Below, piece after piece: positions 26,044 through 35,213 of a stretch of 44,983 nucleotides of DNA. A program made the position numbers and the translations under genes. The notes below the pieces were generated by a model that was given only the letters and a program-made list of their open reading frames with translations, had not been told where the DNA came from and ran no database searches. Numbering within the stretch: the first letter of the stretch is position 1; each line of letters begins with the position of its first letter. The stretch spans positions 1 to 44,983 of the forward strand of contig JBCCQH010000060.1 in assembly GCA_039024435.1 (NCBI GenBank), written 5' to 3'. The stretch is from JBCCQH01 sp039024435 (lineage in GTDB: Bacteria; Bacteroidota; Bacteroidia; J057; JADKCL01).

Positions 26044-29000
26044 AAACATTCCAATCATCTATTTTACGCGGTCTGTTATTTGCGGTCGCGCTTTTGCCGT
26101 TCATTCTGGCGTCCCAATCGGCAGCGGGGCAGTACATCCCGCGGGCCTATTGGCGCTTTGAATCGCCGGCGGATACCCTGGACGCTTCCGGAAATGGACA
26201 CAACATCAACATCAATCCGACTTGGATCACCACCGACAATTTGAATCCAATCGCGGGAAACTACCTCACCATTGACCTGAACGATCCCCTTCCCGGGGTA
26301 GGGGGGATCAATGAAGTGGACAGCATTGGGGAGATGACGCAGGAATTCACGGTTGAATTTTGGTTCCGGGCGGCCAAAGATTTTTACACGGGCCGGTTCC
26401 AATGGTTCAATAAAATGGAAGCTCATTTTGAGGAGTCACGCATCTTGTTCCTCGTGCGTTTGAATGCGAACATGACCGATACGCTGTTGCTCAATCTCAA
26501 CGGGGTTGGTACCAGTGGCGCCAACACGGTCTACGATGGGGATTGGCACCACTACGTCTTCCAGTACAGTGCCAAATCCGGTGAGCAACGCTTGTACATT
26601 GATGGGAATTCGCCCCAGGACCTGGGCTATTCGATTGTGCATGGGGCCAGCAGTGGGGTGCGCGATGGCGGGGTGCTCTGGTTTTCTCAACCGGGGGGCG
26701 GGTATCGACTTTCCGGCCACCTCGACGAGTTCGCCATATTTGATACCCTCATTCCGCCAACTCTGGTTTGGCAACATTACTTGCAGGGGTTGAGTGGGAG
26801 TGCCTATACGTTTGTGGATACGGTCACGGTCAGGCCAGAATTTCCGCAGGCAATCGCGCAGCAGGAGGTAAATGAGCTGGAATTTGGGCCGGGCTACCCC
26901 AATGTGAGTGACAGTGTGATTTCTCTGCTGCGCGCTTACCCTTTGCCCCGCTATCTGCCCAATCAAGATTTCCGCCGATTGGTTCCTTGGTTGAGTGATC
27001 CGGATTCGCTGGTCGATGGTACCAGCATCGCCTCGCGCGGCCCGGAAATGGTGAAACTGATCGAGGAACTGGAGGAAAATTGGAACTACTACCTCTATTC
27101 GGGGGTACTCAAGAGCAATTTTGGCTACCGGCGTTATCTTGATTCGAACAATATCGCTTTTAACGTTAACATCAAGGAATACTACCTCGTCCAGATGCTT
27201 AACGATTCCTCGAACTTCGGTAAGCCGCGGTTTATGATTTCAAACTGGCCACAGTTGGAGCCCCGGCATCTGCTTCCCGAAAAAATCCCCTTTGCCTACA
27301 TCAATTACGACACGATCAACACTTCCTGGGCCCCCAGCCTTCCGGATGACTTTTTCATTCGGGATGGGCAGGGCAACCCTAAGCCGCTGGCCTTTGGCAA
27401 GCAGCGAAAAAACTTTGCGATGGCCAATCCACTTTATCTCAACGATTATCGTCTCCATGATTCCATTCGTTTTGATGGCTTGGTAAATCGGTGGTACGTC
27501 GAGCGCTTTTTCAGTCTGATTGATTCGACGCAGCACTACATTGACTTGATTGGGGAAAACGATGAGACCCAAGCGATTTACAGTTGGAGTGCCATTCGGG
27601 AGGATGCGGAAATTCGACTGGATATGGATACCAACGGGTACGATACATTGACGCAAGAGCGGATCTATCAGGCCGAACGCTTAAATACGATGCGGGAGGT
27701 GTTTCGCGATCCTTTTCGCAACTTTATTGACAGCCTCAACGCGGCGGCTGGTCGAGAGGATCTGGAGTTTTGGTGGTACGAATTGCGTGGCGGAGGCGAT
27801 GGCAATGACACTTTGTTTCCGGTGCAAAAGCCCATTGTTGCGTATCGGGACGGGTTTCAACGTTCGGGGCCTTATCTCTACCCCAATCTGCCTTTGCGGT
27901 GGCGAAGTGGGGGTGGTGAATTCAAAGGGCTCCGGGAGTTGGTGGAATCTCGCTATTGGGAGTTGATGGATGAGGAAAATTTATTCCTTCCCGCCCTTTC
28001 TCCCGGATTCTGCCATTTTTCCTATCAGGTTGCGGATCGGGATATGATGCGTCCCGCGCAGTTTCTGGCTTACCTCAAAGGGATTGCGATGCTGGGGGCA
28101 GACAGTTACGCCCTTTTTACCTACCATGATTCGCCGATCCACCCGACCCGGGCCCGGTGGCGTACGTGGAAGATGCCGATGCTCGCTTATGCCCAGGCGA
28201 TTTCGAGCCGGATTTCTGATTACTTGTACTCCGGACAGGTTCTGCTGGGGGACGTGTTTTCCTCGGCCGTTGGGGTGGGTCCGAGTCGCTATACGTTTAA
28301 TACGGGCAACCTCAATGATTTCGTCTCGGGAAGGCAACTCACCGGTCAGAATCGATTTGTGGTTTCGGGCTCGATTCAGCGCCGGAGCAATGCCATCGCC
28401 GCCGCTCCCCGGGCGAAGGATGTCTGCATCCAATTGAGCGATACGGCTTCCACCGTGGTGATCCCGGAGCTTCAATTTGAGATCCGTACCCAAGGCAGCA
28501 CTTACCTGCTGGACCTATCGGGCCCAGCTCCTGTTTTCTACCAGCTCGACAAATGGCACGAAGCGAAAGATCCCTGGCACTGGTGCCGTGATTTTGCTTT
28601 TGAAGCCGAGGTTTTTGACTCGGCAACTGGGGTGTCTAATTTTACCGAACGTCCCGGAACTCCTGCGGCGGGTGACTATCGGGAGTTTACTTCCTATGTC
28701 GAAGTGCCGCCCACTTCGGGGCTGCTTCGTTATCACTTTACTCCCCGTCACAGTGAGCAGGACAGTCTGTATTTGTGGGTACGGGCACGTGGCAGCGCGG
28801 ATTCCCTGACCGCAATCATTGGGGGGACAACGGTCACCCTCGCCAACTTCCCCACGAACAACTTCGACTGGGTGGGTTCGGTCACGCCGATTCCCACTCC
28901 GGTGCATACCGAACAGATTGCGGAGTTGAGGGTATACGGCGATACCCTGGACCTGGATCAGGTGGTTTTTAAGCGTTCTGGAGACGACTTCACCGCACAG

Positions 29001-32000
29001 AGCTTTTCGGTATCGATTTCGGCCGATACGCTGGTGTGCTTTGGCGATACGACCAATTTCTACAATGCTTCCGGCGCACCGTCGGGTTGCGTGGATTATT
29101 TCTGGGACTTCGGCGATGGAACCTTTGCTTATGCGGCGCAGCCGGGCCACGTGTACAATTATCCGGGAGAATACTGGGTGCATTTTGCGTTGTACCACCA
29201 GTGCCTGGACAGTACGGTGAGCGATTCGATCTTGGTACGGGTGGATGCGCCCTTGGTTGATGCGGGTGCGGATGGCTTGCAGTGCAGTGGTGACAGTGTA
29301 CAACTGCAGGGAAGTACGAGTGCTCACCTCTGGCATTGGCGGGCCGATTCCACCATCGCCGATACTTCCAACCTGACCTCCATGGCATGGCCAGTTTCCG
29401 GAGTCTGGTATGTCCTGACGGGTACCGATACGCTGACGGGTTGTAGCTTGTCGGACTCGGTGCGGCATTCTACGGTGAATTTCAACATTACCTACACCGA
29501 CTCGGTCTACCTTTCTCCGGGACAGACGGCAACGCTCACGGTTCTGGGGGGATACGGCTACGATTGGGCCGGAGATCCTACCCTGAGCGATACGACGATC
29601 TTCAATCCGGTAGCCACTCCGTGTGACACTACGGTCTACCGCTTTTCAACTTGGGATGCTTGCCATTGCGATACGATCTCGGGAACGGTTGCGGTTTTCA
29701 TGCCGGAGTTGTACCAGCAGTTTCTGAGCAGCGATTACGATTCGCTCAATTGCAGTGGCGATTCGATTTTCATCACGGCCGGCGGCCTGACTCCCGGTGA
29801 CTCGTTGAGCTGGACCCCCGGGGGAACGATCTTTCCCCAGAATGACTCGGTTTTTGCTGCCCTGCCGGCGGGACCGACGGTGTACTATGCGACCTTGATT
29901 GGTTCGGGGGGCGGTTGTCTCAGCGGTGACAGCATTGTCCTTGACGTCAACAATTGCTGTTCGACGCCGAATCTTTTGCATCTGTTCAGCCCGAGGGCAT
30001 CGACCTGGACGCTGCCGACGGCCAACAATGCCTACCACCTCATCGACACCTTTTCGATCGATGCCTCGATCACTTTCACGGGTTGTCGGTTGGTGATGGA
30101 TTCGATGGCGGTCATTTGGGTGGAGCCCGGTGAGACGCTTACCTTGGACTCCTGCATCGTGGAGGCCGCGTGCGGCTACGCCTGGGATGGGATTTACATT
30201 GCCGACAGCACGGCGAGGGTGAACATTCAGAACAATTCGTTGATCATGGATGGGACGAATGCGCTGCGCTCACTGGATGGCGGTGACCTGCGGGTGGAAG
30301 GATCAACCTTCCAGAACAATTGGGTCGGCATCTGGATCGACAAATATCCCGGTAGTCACCCGGCGATCATTCGGGGCAATCGGTTCACCTCTGCCGATTC
30401 GATGCATCCACCGTTTGCGAATTCGATTCCCGAAGCTGGTATCTGGGTGACGGACGTGGGCGAAGTTGCGATTGGGCAGGCCTCGGGAGTGAATGACCGA
30501 AATGATTTCGACACGCTGAACATTGGCATTTTTGGACTGCGCTCGAACATCAGGATCCAGAACAACCGGTTCACGGGCATCGTGCCCCGCGGGGGCCAGA
30601 AAAAGCAGAACCTGTCCTACGCCGGCCAGGGCTGCGGCATCTATACCGAGGGCATGCAGAGCTACGCTCCTGCGATCTTCTATACCACCGAAGTCGGCGG
30701 GTCGGAGGCACAACGAAATTATTTTGCTGGGTGTACCAAGGGGGTGAAGGTGCAGCACAACGTGCGATTGGAATGTCGTCGCAATACCTTTGCTGACATC
30801 TCGGTATTGGGCGTCCTGGTGCAGGAATGCCACGGTGATTCGGTCTTTGTGAATGCGAACAAATTTTCGAATCCCTGGATCGGCGTGCGCGGGATCTACA
30901 ATTACTACACGCATGTCGAGGTGGCCCAGGATACGTTCATTGGCGACAGTTCGCATTCGGGGGTGGGAATCTGGATGGACGATATCAATTTCTTTGGGTT
31001 GAGCAATGCCGGTGATTATTCCATCACCGATAATCTGGTTGACCTCTACGGGTTTGGGATCGGAAGCAATGGTTGTAACAATCTTGTGATCGACCAAAAT
31101 GAGGTGCATATCCGGGGAATTCACTCGACCTACGGTACGGGAGCGGGAATTGCGGCCAACGGCAGTGACAGCGCGCTGGTGAGAGAAAACGAAGTGCGGG
31201 GTTATGCTGCGCTGGCCAGCGAAGTGGATGGCATTCGGATTGGCATGTCACCTGAAGTGCTCGTGCGTTGCAACGAGATCTTCAATTTTCGGAACGACCT
31301 GCGTTGGTGGGGGCCGAGCCTAGGGGCACAGTTCCGTGACAATGATTTCACTGGAGGCTTGCGGGGAGTGGTATATGAGAACAACGGATACATGGGGCCG
31401 CAAGGGCGGTCGCAAGACCCTCCTGGAAATAAGTGGTTGTCCGGCGTTCCGGGACAAAGTTGGAATTGTTCTAATGGAGTGATCATGACTACTCTGATAA
31501 ACTCCCAATCACCCGTTGGTAATGATACTGTTGTCAATACACAGTGGCAGAATCCTCAACATGTCAATAACATAAATTGCAGTGATTTCCCGCTGGGATA
31601 CTATACAACTACCACCGATTCATCTACAGCTATTTGCAACCTGAGTCAAGGTGGAGGAAACGGAAATCCAGGATCGAATCGGGTTGGCGTTCTTTCAAAG
31701 ATTGCTGACGGAGGAAATCCGTACGGTTTTGATTCATTGATGGCCCGATTTCTCGAAGAGCAATTGGCATTGGCCTATTTCCAGGGCGATACGACAATCC
31801 CGAATGGAGACAGCCTACTTTTGGTATTTTACGATGACCTCAAGGAAGGAAACCGATTTGATATCCAGTTGGCTCAAGAAAAGATCGCGGAGTTGAAATT
31901 GGCGGATGCTAAGGTGTACAACAAATTCACTCCCAAGAATTTGATTGAGTCCAACCACAAAGAGATCACCAGCCTTCTTGGGAAATGGGAGACAAAAGGT

Positions 32001-32414
32001 GAGCTTGACGGGACAGATAGTATTTCGCTGACTCAAATTGCCAATACTTGTGCTTTGAAGGGGGGACTGGCAGTTTACCAGGCACGTACCCTCCTGGCGC
32101 TGCGGGATCCCGCAACCTTGTACTTTGATGAGAGTTGCACCTCGTCATCCAAGTCGCATGAAGTTTCTTCCCGGGCAAGTGCAAGTTCGAAAATTGAGTT
32201 CTTCCCCAATCCGACTCGCAAAGAAGTAAATGTGCGTCTTGAAATCTCTGGAACGGTTACTATATACAATCTCAACGGTGTAAAGATTGACCAATGGGAT
32301 GTCGAGCCTGGGAGCAACACATTTTTGCGGCAAGGAATCCCTCGCGGCGTCTACTTGTTCCGATTTATCCTTGACAACGGTGAAACAGGAACGAAAAGAA
32401 TTATATTTCAGTAA
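26040..32414 (+). CDS. Giant multidomain T9SS type A protein (cassette 1, gene 2)
   Basis: The 2124-residue product has a signal peptide (about 1-30). In order: LamG/concanavalin-like domain (~34-235, WHHYVFQYS and LDEFAIFD); a large region with TIM-barrel-like motifs (~250-760, RFMISNW, IDLIGENDE, QFLAYLKGIAMLGADSYALF); a CBM6/35-like sandwich (~855-985, FEAEVFDS, LRVYGDTLDLDQVVF); a PKD domain (~988-1075, DYFWDFGDGT); about three Ig-like modules (~1078-1307); a right-handed beta-helix (~1320-1800); a helical segment; and a type A CTD (~2050-2124, FFPNPTRKEV). A surface or secreted carbohydrate-active or adhesive role is inferred. Glu in IGENDE is a candidate catalytic residue, unproven. Confidence 0.88.
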   Translation: MKTFQSSILRGLLFAVALLPFILASQSAAGQYIPRAYWRFESPADTLDASGNGHNININPTWITTDNLNPIAGNYLTIDLNDPLPGVGGINEVDSIGEMTQEFTVEFWFRAAKDFYTGRFQWFNKMEAHFEESRILFLVRLNANMTDTLLLNLNGVGTSGANTVYDGDWHHYVFQYSAKSGEQRLYIDGNSPQDLGYSIVHGASSGVRDGGVLWFSQPGGGYRLSGHLDEFAIFDTLIPPTLVWQHYLQGLSGSAYTFVDTVTVRPEFPQAIAQQEVNELEFGPGYPNVSDSVISLLRAYPLPRYLPNQDFRRLVPWLSDPDSLVDGTSIASRGPEMVKLIEELEENWNYYLYSGVLKSNFGYRRYLDSNNIAFNVNIKEYYLVQMLNDSSNFGKPRFMISNWPQLEPRHLLPEKIPFAYINYDTINTSWAPSLPDDFFIRDGQGNPKPLAFGKQRKNFAMANPLYLNDYRLHDSIRFDGLVNRWYVERFFSLIDSTQHYIDLIGENDETQAIYSWSAIREDAEIRLDMDTNGYDTLTQERIYQAERLNTMREVFRDPFRNFIDSLNAAAGREDLEFWWYELRGGGDGNDTLFPVQKPIVAYRDGFQRSGPYLYPNLPLRWRSGGGEFKGLRELVESRYWELMDEENLFLPALSPGFCHFSYQVADRDMMRPAQFLAYLKGIAMLGADSYALFTYHDSPIHPTRARWRTWKMPMLAYAQAISSRISDYLYSGQVLLGDVFSSAVGVGPSRYTFNTGNLNDFVSGRQLTGQNRFVVSGSIQRRSNAIAAAPRAKDVCIQLSDTASTVVIPELQFEIRTQGSTYLLDLSGPAPVFYQLDKWHEAKDPWHWCRDFAFEAEVFDSATGVSNFTERPGTPAAGDYREFTSYVEVPPTSGLLRYHFTPRHSEQDSLYLWVRARGSADSLTAIIGGTTVTLANFPTNNFDWVGSVTPIPTPVHTEQIAELRVYGDTLDLDQVVFKRSGDDFTAQSFSVSISADTLVCFGDTTNFYNASGAPSGCVDYFWDFGDGTFAYAAQPGHVYNYPGEYWVHFALYHQCLDSTVSDSILVRVDAPLVDAGADGLQCSGDSVQLQGSTSAHLWHWRADSTIADTSNLTSMAWPVSGVWYVLTGTDTLTGCSLSDSVRHSTVNFNITYTDSVYLSPGQTATLTVLGGYGYDWAGDPTLSDTTIFNPVATPCDTTVYRFSTWDACHCDTISGTVAVFMPELYQQFLSSDYDSLNCSGDSIFITAGGLTPGDSLSWTPGGTIFPQNDSVFAALPAGPTVYYATLIGSGGGCLSGDSIVLDVNNCCSTPNLLHLFSPRASTWTLPTANNAYHLIDTFSIDASITFTGCRLVMDSMAVIWVEPGETLTLDSCIVEAACGYAWDGIYIADSTARVNIQNNSLIMDGTNALRSLDGGDLRVEGSTFQNNWVGIWIDKYPGSHPAIIRGNRFTSADSMHPPFANSIPEAGIWVTDVGEVAIGQASGVNDRNDFDTLNIGIFGLRSNIRIQNNRFTGIVPRGGQKKQNLSYAGQGCGIYTEGMQSYAPAIFYTTEVGGSEAQRNYFAGCTKGVKVQHNVRLECRRNTFADISVLGVLVQECHGDSVFVNANKFSNPWIGVRGIYNYYTHVEVAQDTFIGDSSHSGVGIWMDDINFFGLSNAGDYSITDNLVDLYGFGIGSNGCNNLVIDQNEVHIRGIHSTYGTGAGIAANGSDSALVRENEVRGYAALASEVDGIRIGMSPEVLVRCNEIFNFRNDLRWWGPSLGAQFRDNDFTGGLRGVVYENNGYMGPQGRSQDPPGNKWLSGVPGQSWNCSNGVIMTTLINSQSPVGNDTVVNTQWQNPQHVNNINCSDFPLGYYTTTTDSSTAICNLSQGGGNGNPGSNRVGVLSKIADGGNPYGFDSLMARFLEEQLALAYFQGDTTIPNGDSLLLVFYDDLKEGNRFDIQLAQEKIAELKLADAKVYNKFTPKNLIESNHKEITSLLGKWETKGELDGTDSISLTQIANTCALKGGLAVYQARTLLALRDPATLYFDESCTSSSKSHEVSSRASASSKIEFFPNPTRKEVNVRLEISGTVTIYNLNGVKIDQWDVEPGSNTFLRQGIPRGVYLFRFILDNGETGTKRIIFQ

Positions 32415-32422
32415 CGATCAGA

Positions 32423-32461
32423 CTGGGAACGCGGTTATTCCACGTTCCCAGATTCCTTTTT
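32423..32461 (+). terminator. Rho-independent terminator between cassette genes 2 and 3
   Basis: CTGGGAACG and CGTTCCCAG form a perfect 9-bp stem with an 11-nt loop, followed by ATTCCTTTTT. It lies 8 nt after the giant gene's stop, so gene 3 needs its own promoter. Confidence 0.8.
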
Positions 32462-32476
32462 CACCCGCAAATTTTG

Positions 32477-32484
32477 TATTTTTC
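32477..32484 (+). promoter_or_regulatory. -7 box of cassette 1 gene 3, leaderless
   Basis: TATTTTTC, one base from TAnnTTTG, ends 4 nt before the GTG at 32489. No clean -33 box is seen. A very similar arrangement (GCAAA...TGTAT...GTG) precedes the matching gene of cassette 2. Confidence 0.5.
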
Positions 32485-32488
32485 AACA

Positions 32489-34720
32489 GTGACCAGGTTT
32501 TGGGCAATTATTCTGCTCTTGTTGTTTCTTCCGTCTTGGGCATTTGCTCAAGGAGAAGGTGACGTATGGTACGTCGACAACGGCGTGATGATAGATTTCA
32601 AAACTAGCCCACCGACGATTTCAGCCCCAGCCACGATTCCTGCTAACCTAGGAACCACTTCATTGTGCGACGATGCGGGCAATTTGCAACTGTATTCCAA
32701 CGGATGGCAGCTCAGGGACTCTTCGCACGTCATGATTCCTGGGTGGAACGAACCCAATCAGTACAGTCTTAGTAATCTTCTTCCTCAGGGAAGTCTTATT
32801 ATCCCAGTTAATGATTCGCTCGTGATCTTTTTCACTCACCAGGAAGGTACGAATCCGTTTTATGGCGTTGCAGGAAGGATCTTTAGGATAAGGATTGATA
32901 ACCTTGGCGGTGGGCTTTCGGTCCTCCCGAATAGCTATTTAATCGGAGATAGTTTGAGTGAGCATCTAGCCGCGGTAAGACATGCAGACGGAGAAAGCTG
33001 GTGGGTACTCTCGCACGATACCAACAGTGATCTATTTATTAAGTTCTTGATCGACGCAGACGGCACGGTGTCACGACTGGAACAAGCAATTGGATCTGCG
33101 CTTCCAATTTTGGACCAGCGTTGGCTGTCACCCCTGGTTTTCAATCCGCAGGGCAATCGGTTTGCCTTGAGCATCGATACGAATAGGTTAGAACTGTTTG
33201 ATTTTGACCGCTGTACAGGCAATATTTCGTTTTTCAATTCTCTCGACAAGAACTTTGCGCCGGTGGCACCGCATTGGGGAATCAGTTTTTCGCCAAACGG
33301 AAAAATCTTGTATTTATCGAATGCTTACTACGGGCCATTGGGGCCTATCGGGACTCCGACCCACCTGTATCAATACAACCTTGATTCTTTGAATCTTTTG
33401 AGCTCGGAAGTTAGTATTTACGCAACTCCGCCGCCTTGTGAGCCGTGGTATCCCGGCCCCTCCTGTCGCCGCACCCTTGCGGGACATAAACTGGGTCCGG
33501 ATGGACGCATCTACATACGGCAGGCCTCTCCGGGAGCCGACTCTACGGTATGGGACTCGTTGATCGTGATCAGAAATCCAGACGTTCCCGGAGTCGGATG
33601 TGATGTTCGGGTAAATGATATTGCGGTTCCCCCGAGAACGGGTTTTCGATCCGGCTTCTATCCCAACATCCCCAACTACCGCCTGGGCCCGCTGGTGGCC
33701 CAGGTTGCCGAAGCGGGTCCCGACACCAGTATCTGCCCGGGCAGCAGCGTTGTTCTTGGTGTCCCGGACACCTCCGGCACCCTGGTCTTCACTTGGTGGA
33801 CGGGCAATGGCACCGATCAAACCCTGAGCGCCGCCAACGCCGCCCAACCCACCGCTACGCCGATCACTTCCACCACCTACTACCTTCTGGTGGAGGACAC
33901 CACCATTGATGCTTCGTGCTCAACCACCCTGGATTCGGTGCGCATCGACCTTCACGATACCACCGCGGCGCCCACAGCTTATGTGGGTCCCGACACTCTG
34001 ATCTGTCAGGGCGATTCGGTCACTCTGGGACGCCCCGATCCGTCCGGGGGAGGCTGGCTCTACTCCTGGACACCGAGTGGGAGGTTGAGCGATGCGAACG
34101 TCGCCCATCCGCTGGCTTCACCACAGGTCAATACGACTTATACCCTCGAAGTCTGGGATACGATTGCCGGGCAGCGAATTCCCTGCCGGGAAGCCTCGGC
34201 TGAGGTACGGTTAGAAGTAGAACTTCCTTTGGAACACCCCTCACCGGCGGATCAGCCGTTCTGCCCGGGTGAGGTTTTGACGATTGGAATTCCGCCCCAA
34301 GCGGGTTTCAGCTACGGGTGGGAGCCTCCCTTTGGGCTGCAGGATCCCAGCGCATCGCTCACGCTGGTGGCCCCTCAGGAGGAGATCGCCTACCGGTTCA
34401 CGGTTACCGATCTGAGCAAGCAGACGGAAAATTGCCGCACCCGGACCGATGAAGTACTCCTGACCACCGATGGCTGCGTGCGGCAAAACGTGCTTACGCC
34501 GAATGGGGATGGGATCAACGACGTGCTGTTCCTGGGCGAGTACAACCAGCCGGTGAGCCTGGCGATCTTTGACCGGTGGGGAGAGCAGATCTACGGTGCG
34601 GGCAGCTACGCGAATGATTTTCGGGGAGGCAATCTGCCGGATGGGGTTTATTACTACGTGCTGAAGGTCAGCGGGGAAGGGGGCAAGGAGATTGTGGGGA
34701 ATTTTGTGTTGCTGCGGTGA
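32489..34720 (+). CDS. Propeller and Ig-like T9SS type B protein (cassette 1, gene 3)
   Basis: The 743-residue product starts with GTG at 32489, which gives a clear signal peptide (MTRFWAIILLLLFLPSWAFAQ); a TTG 15 nt upstream would spoil it. Residues ~25-400 are a propeller-like domain (HADGESWWVLSHD, FDFDRCTGN, ISFSPNGKILYLSN). About three Ig/PKD-like modules follow (AGPDTSICPGSSVVL, VGPDTLICQGDSVTL). The C-terminus is the gliding motility-associated type B sorting domain: NVLTPNGDGINDVLF, IFDRWGEQIY, DGVYYYVLKV, EIVGNFVLLR. Its first half is AT-rich and the second half GC-rich, switching near 33650. Confidence 0.9.
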   Translation: MTRFWAIILLLLFLPSWAFAQGEGDVWYVDNGVMIDFKTSPPTISAPATIPANLGTTSLCDDAGNLQLYSNGWQLRDSSHVMIPGWNEPNQYSLSNLLPQGSLIIPVNDSLVIFFTHQEGTNPFYGVAGRIFRIRIDNLGGGLSVLPNSYLIGDSLSEHLAAVRHADGESWWVLSHDTNSDLFIKFLIDADGTVSRLEQAIGSALPILDQRWLSPLVFNPQGNRFALSIDTNRLELFDFDRCTGNISFFNSLDKNFAPVAPHWGISFSPNGKILYLSNAYYGPLGPIGTPTHLYQYNLDSLNLLSSEVSIYATPPPCEPWYPGPSCRRTLAGHKLGPDGRIYIRQASPGADSTVWDSLIVIRNPDVPGVGCDVRVNDIAVPPRTGFRSGFYPNIPNYRLGPLVAQVAEAGPDTSICPGSSVVLGVPDTSGTLVFTWWTGNGTDQTLSAANAAQPTATPITSTTYYLLVEDTTIDASCSTTLDSVRIDLHDTTAAPTAYVGPDTLICQGDSVTLGRPDPSGGGWLYSWTPSGRLSDANVAHPLASPQVNTTYTLEVWDTIAGQRIPCREASAEVRLEVELPLEHPSPADQPFCPGEVLTIGIPPQAGFSYGWEPPFGLQDPSASLTLVAPQEEIAYRFTVTDLSKQTENCRTRTDEVLLTTDGCVRQNVLTPNGDGINDVLFLGEYNQPVSLAIFDRWGEQIYGAGSYANDFRGGNLPDGVYYYVLKVSGEGGKEIVGNFVLLR

Positions 34721-34789
34721 ATCCGGAATTTAGGTAGGAAAGCTGATCGGCCGGCGCTTTGCGCTCCGGGCGAACGGATAGAGGGGTAA

Positions 34790-35213
34790 GCGCAATCCCG
34801 CGTGAGGAGTGGGAACGGCGGAGAAAACCGGTCCGCAGCGCAGCGGAGGACGGAGCCCGGCGAACCCGTGGACGGTCCGACCCGAAGCCCCCCGGCGCAG
34901 GGGCACGCCCAAGAGTCCTGATTGAATTGATTTCGGTGAACTTGCCCCGGCACTGTGCAAAACTGATTTTTGTCAGGAGGTAAATAAATGCTTGCGATTG
35001 TGCGGTAAATTGCGGTACTTCTTGTTGCCTTAGGGGAGACCTGTACAAATTAACCTTTCACCTACTTTCCCTACAGTTCCCCAGCACAACCGGCGTGGCG
35101 CGGCTACGACTGGTACATTTTTGCGGATTTACCCCTTTGGCGCCTCTGGGAGGCGCTCGGGACCGCTATGCTTTCTTACTCAATAGATTGATCAATGAAC
35201 TTACCTGTGATTA
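34790..35213 (+). repeat. 424-nt leader repeat, copy 2
   Basis: Second copy of the segment at 24421-24844, with the same 405-nt distance from its start to the ATG (35195). No insertion sequence interrupts its left side; the upstream flank (34721-34789) is unrelated to that of copy 1. It carries the paired hairpins at 35095-35156 and a six-codon mini-frame at 34988. The 474-nt gap 34721-35194 contains no other gene. Confidence 0.85.

Noticed and set aside
28970..29990. CRISPR-like or short tandem DNA repeats in the GATACG/GATTCG-rich giant genes
   Set aside because: The repetition is at protein level (Ig/PKD-like modules rich in GDT/DS codons), with no fixed repeat and spacer lengths.
34740..34790. 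Terminator after cassette 1 gene 3
   Set aside because: The GCGC-TTT-GCGC hairpin has no following T-run.
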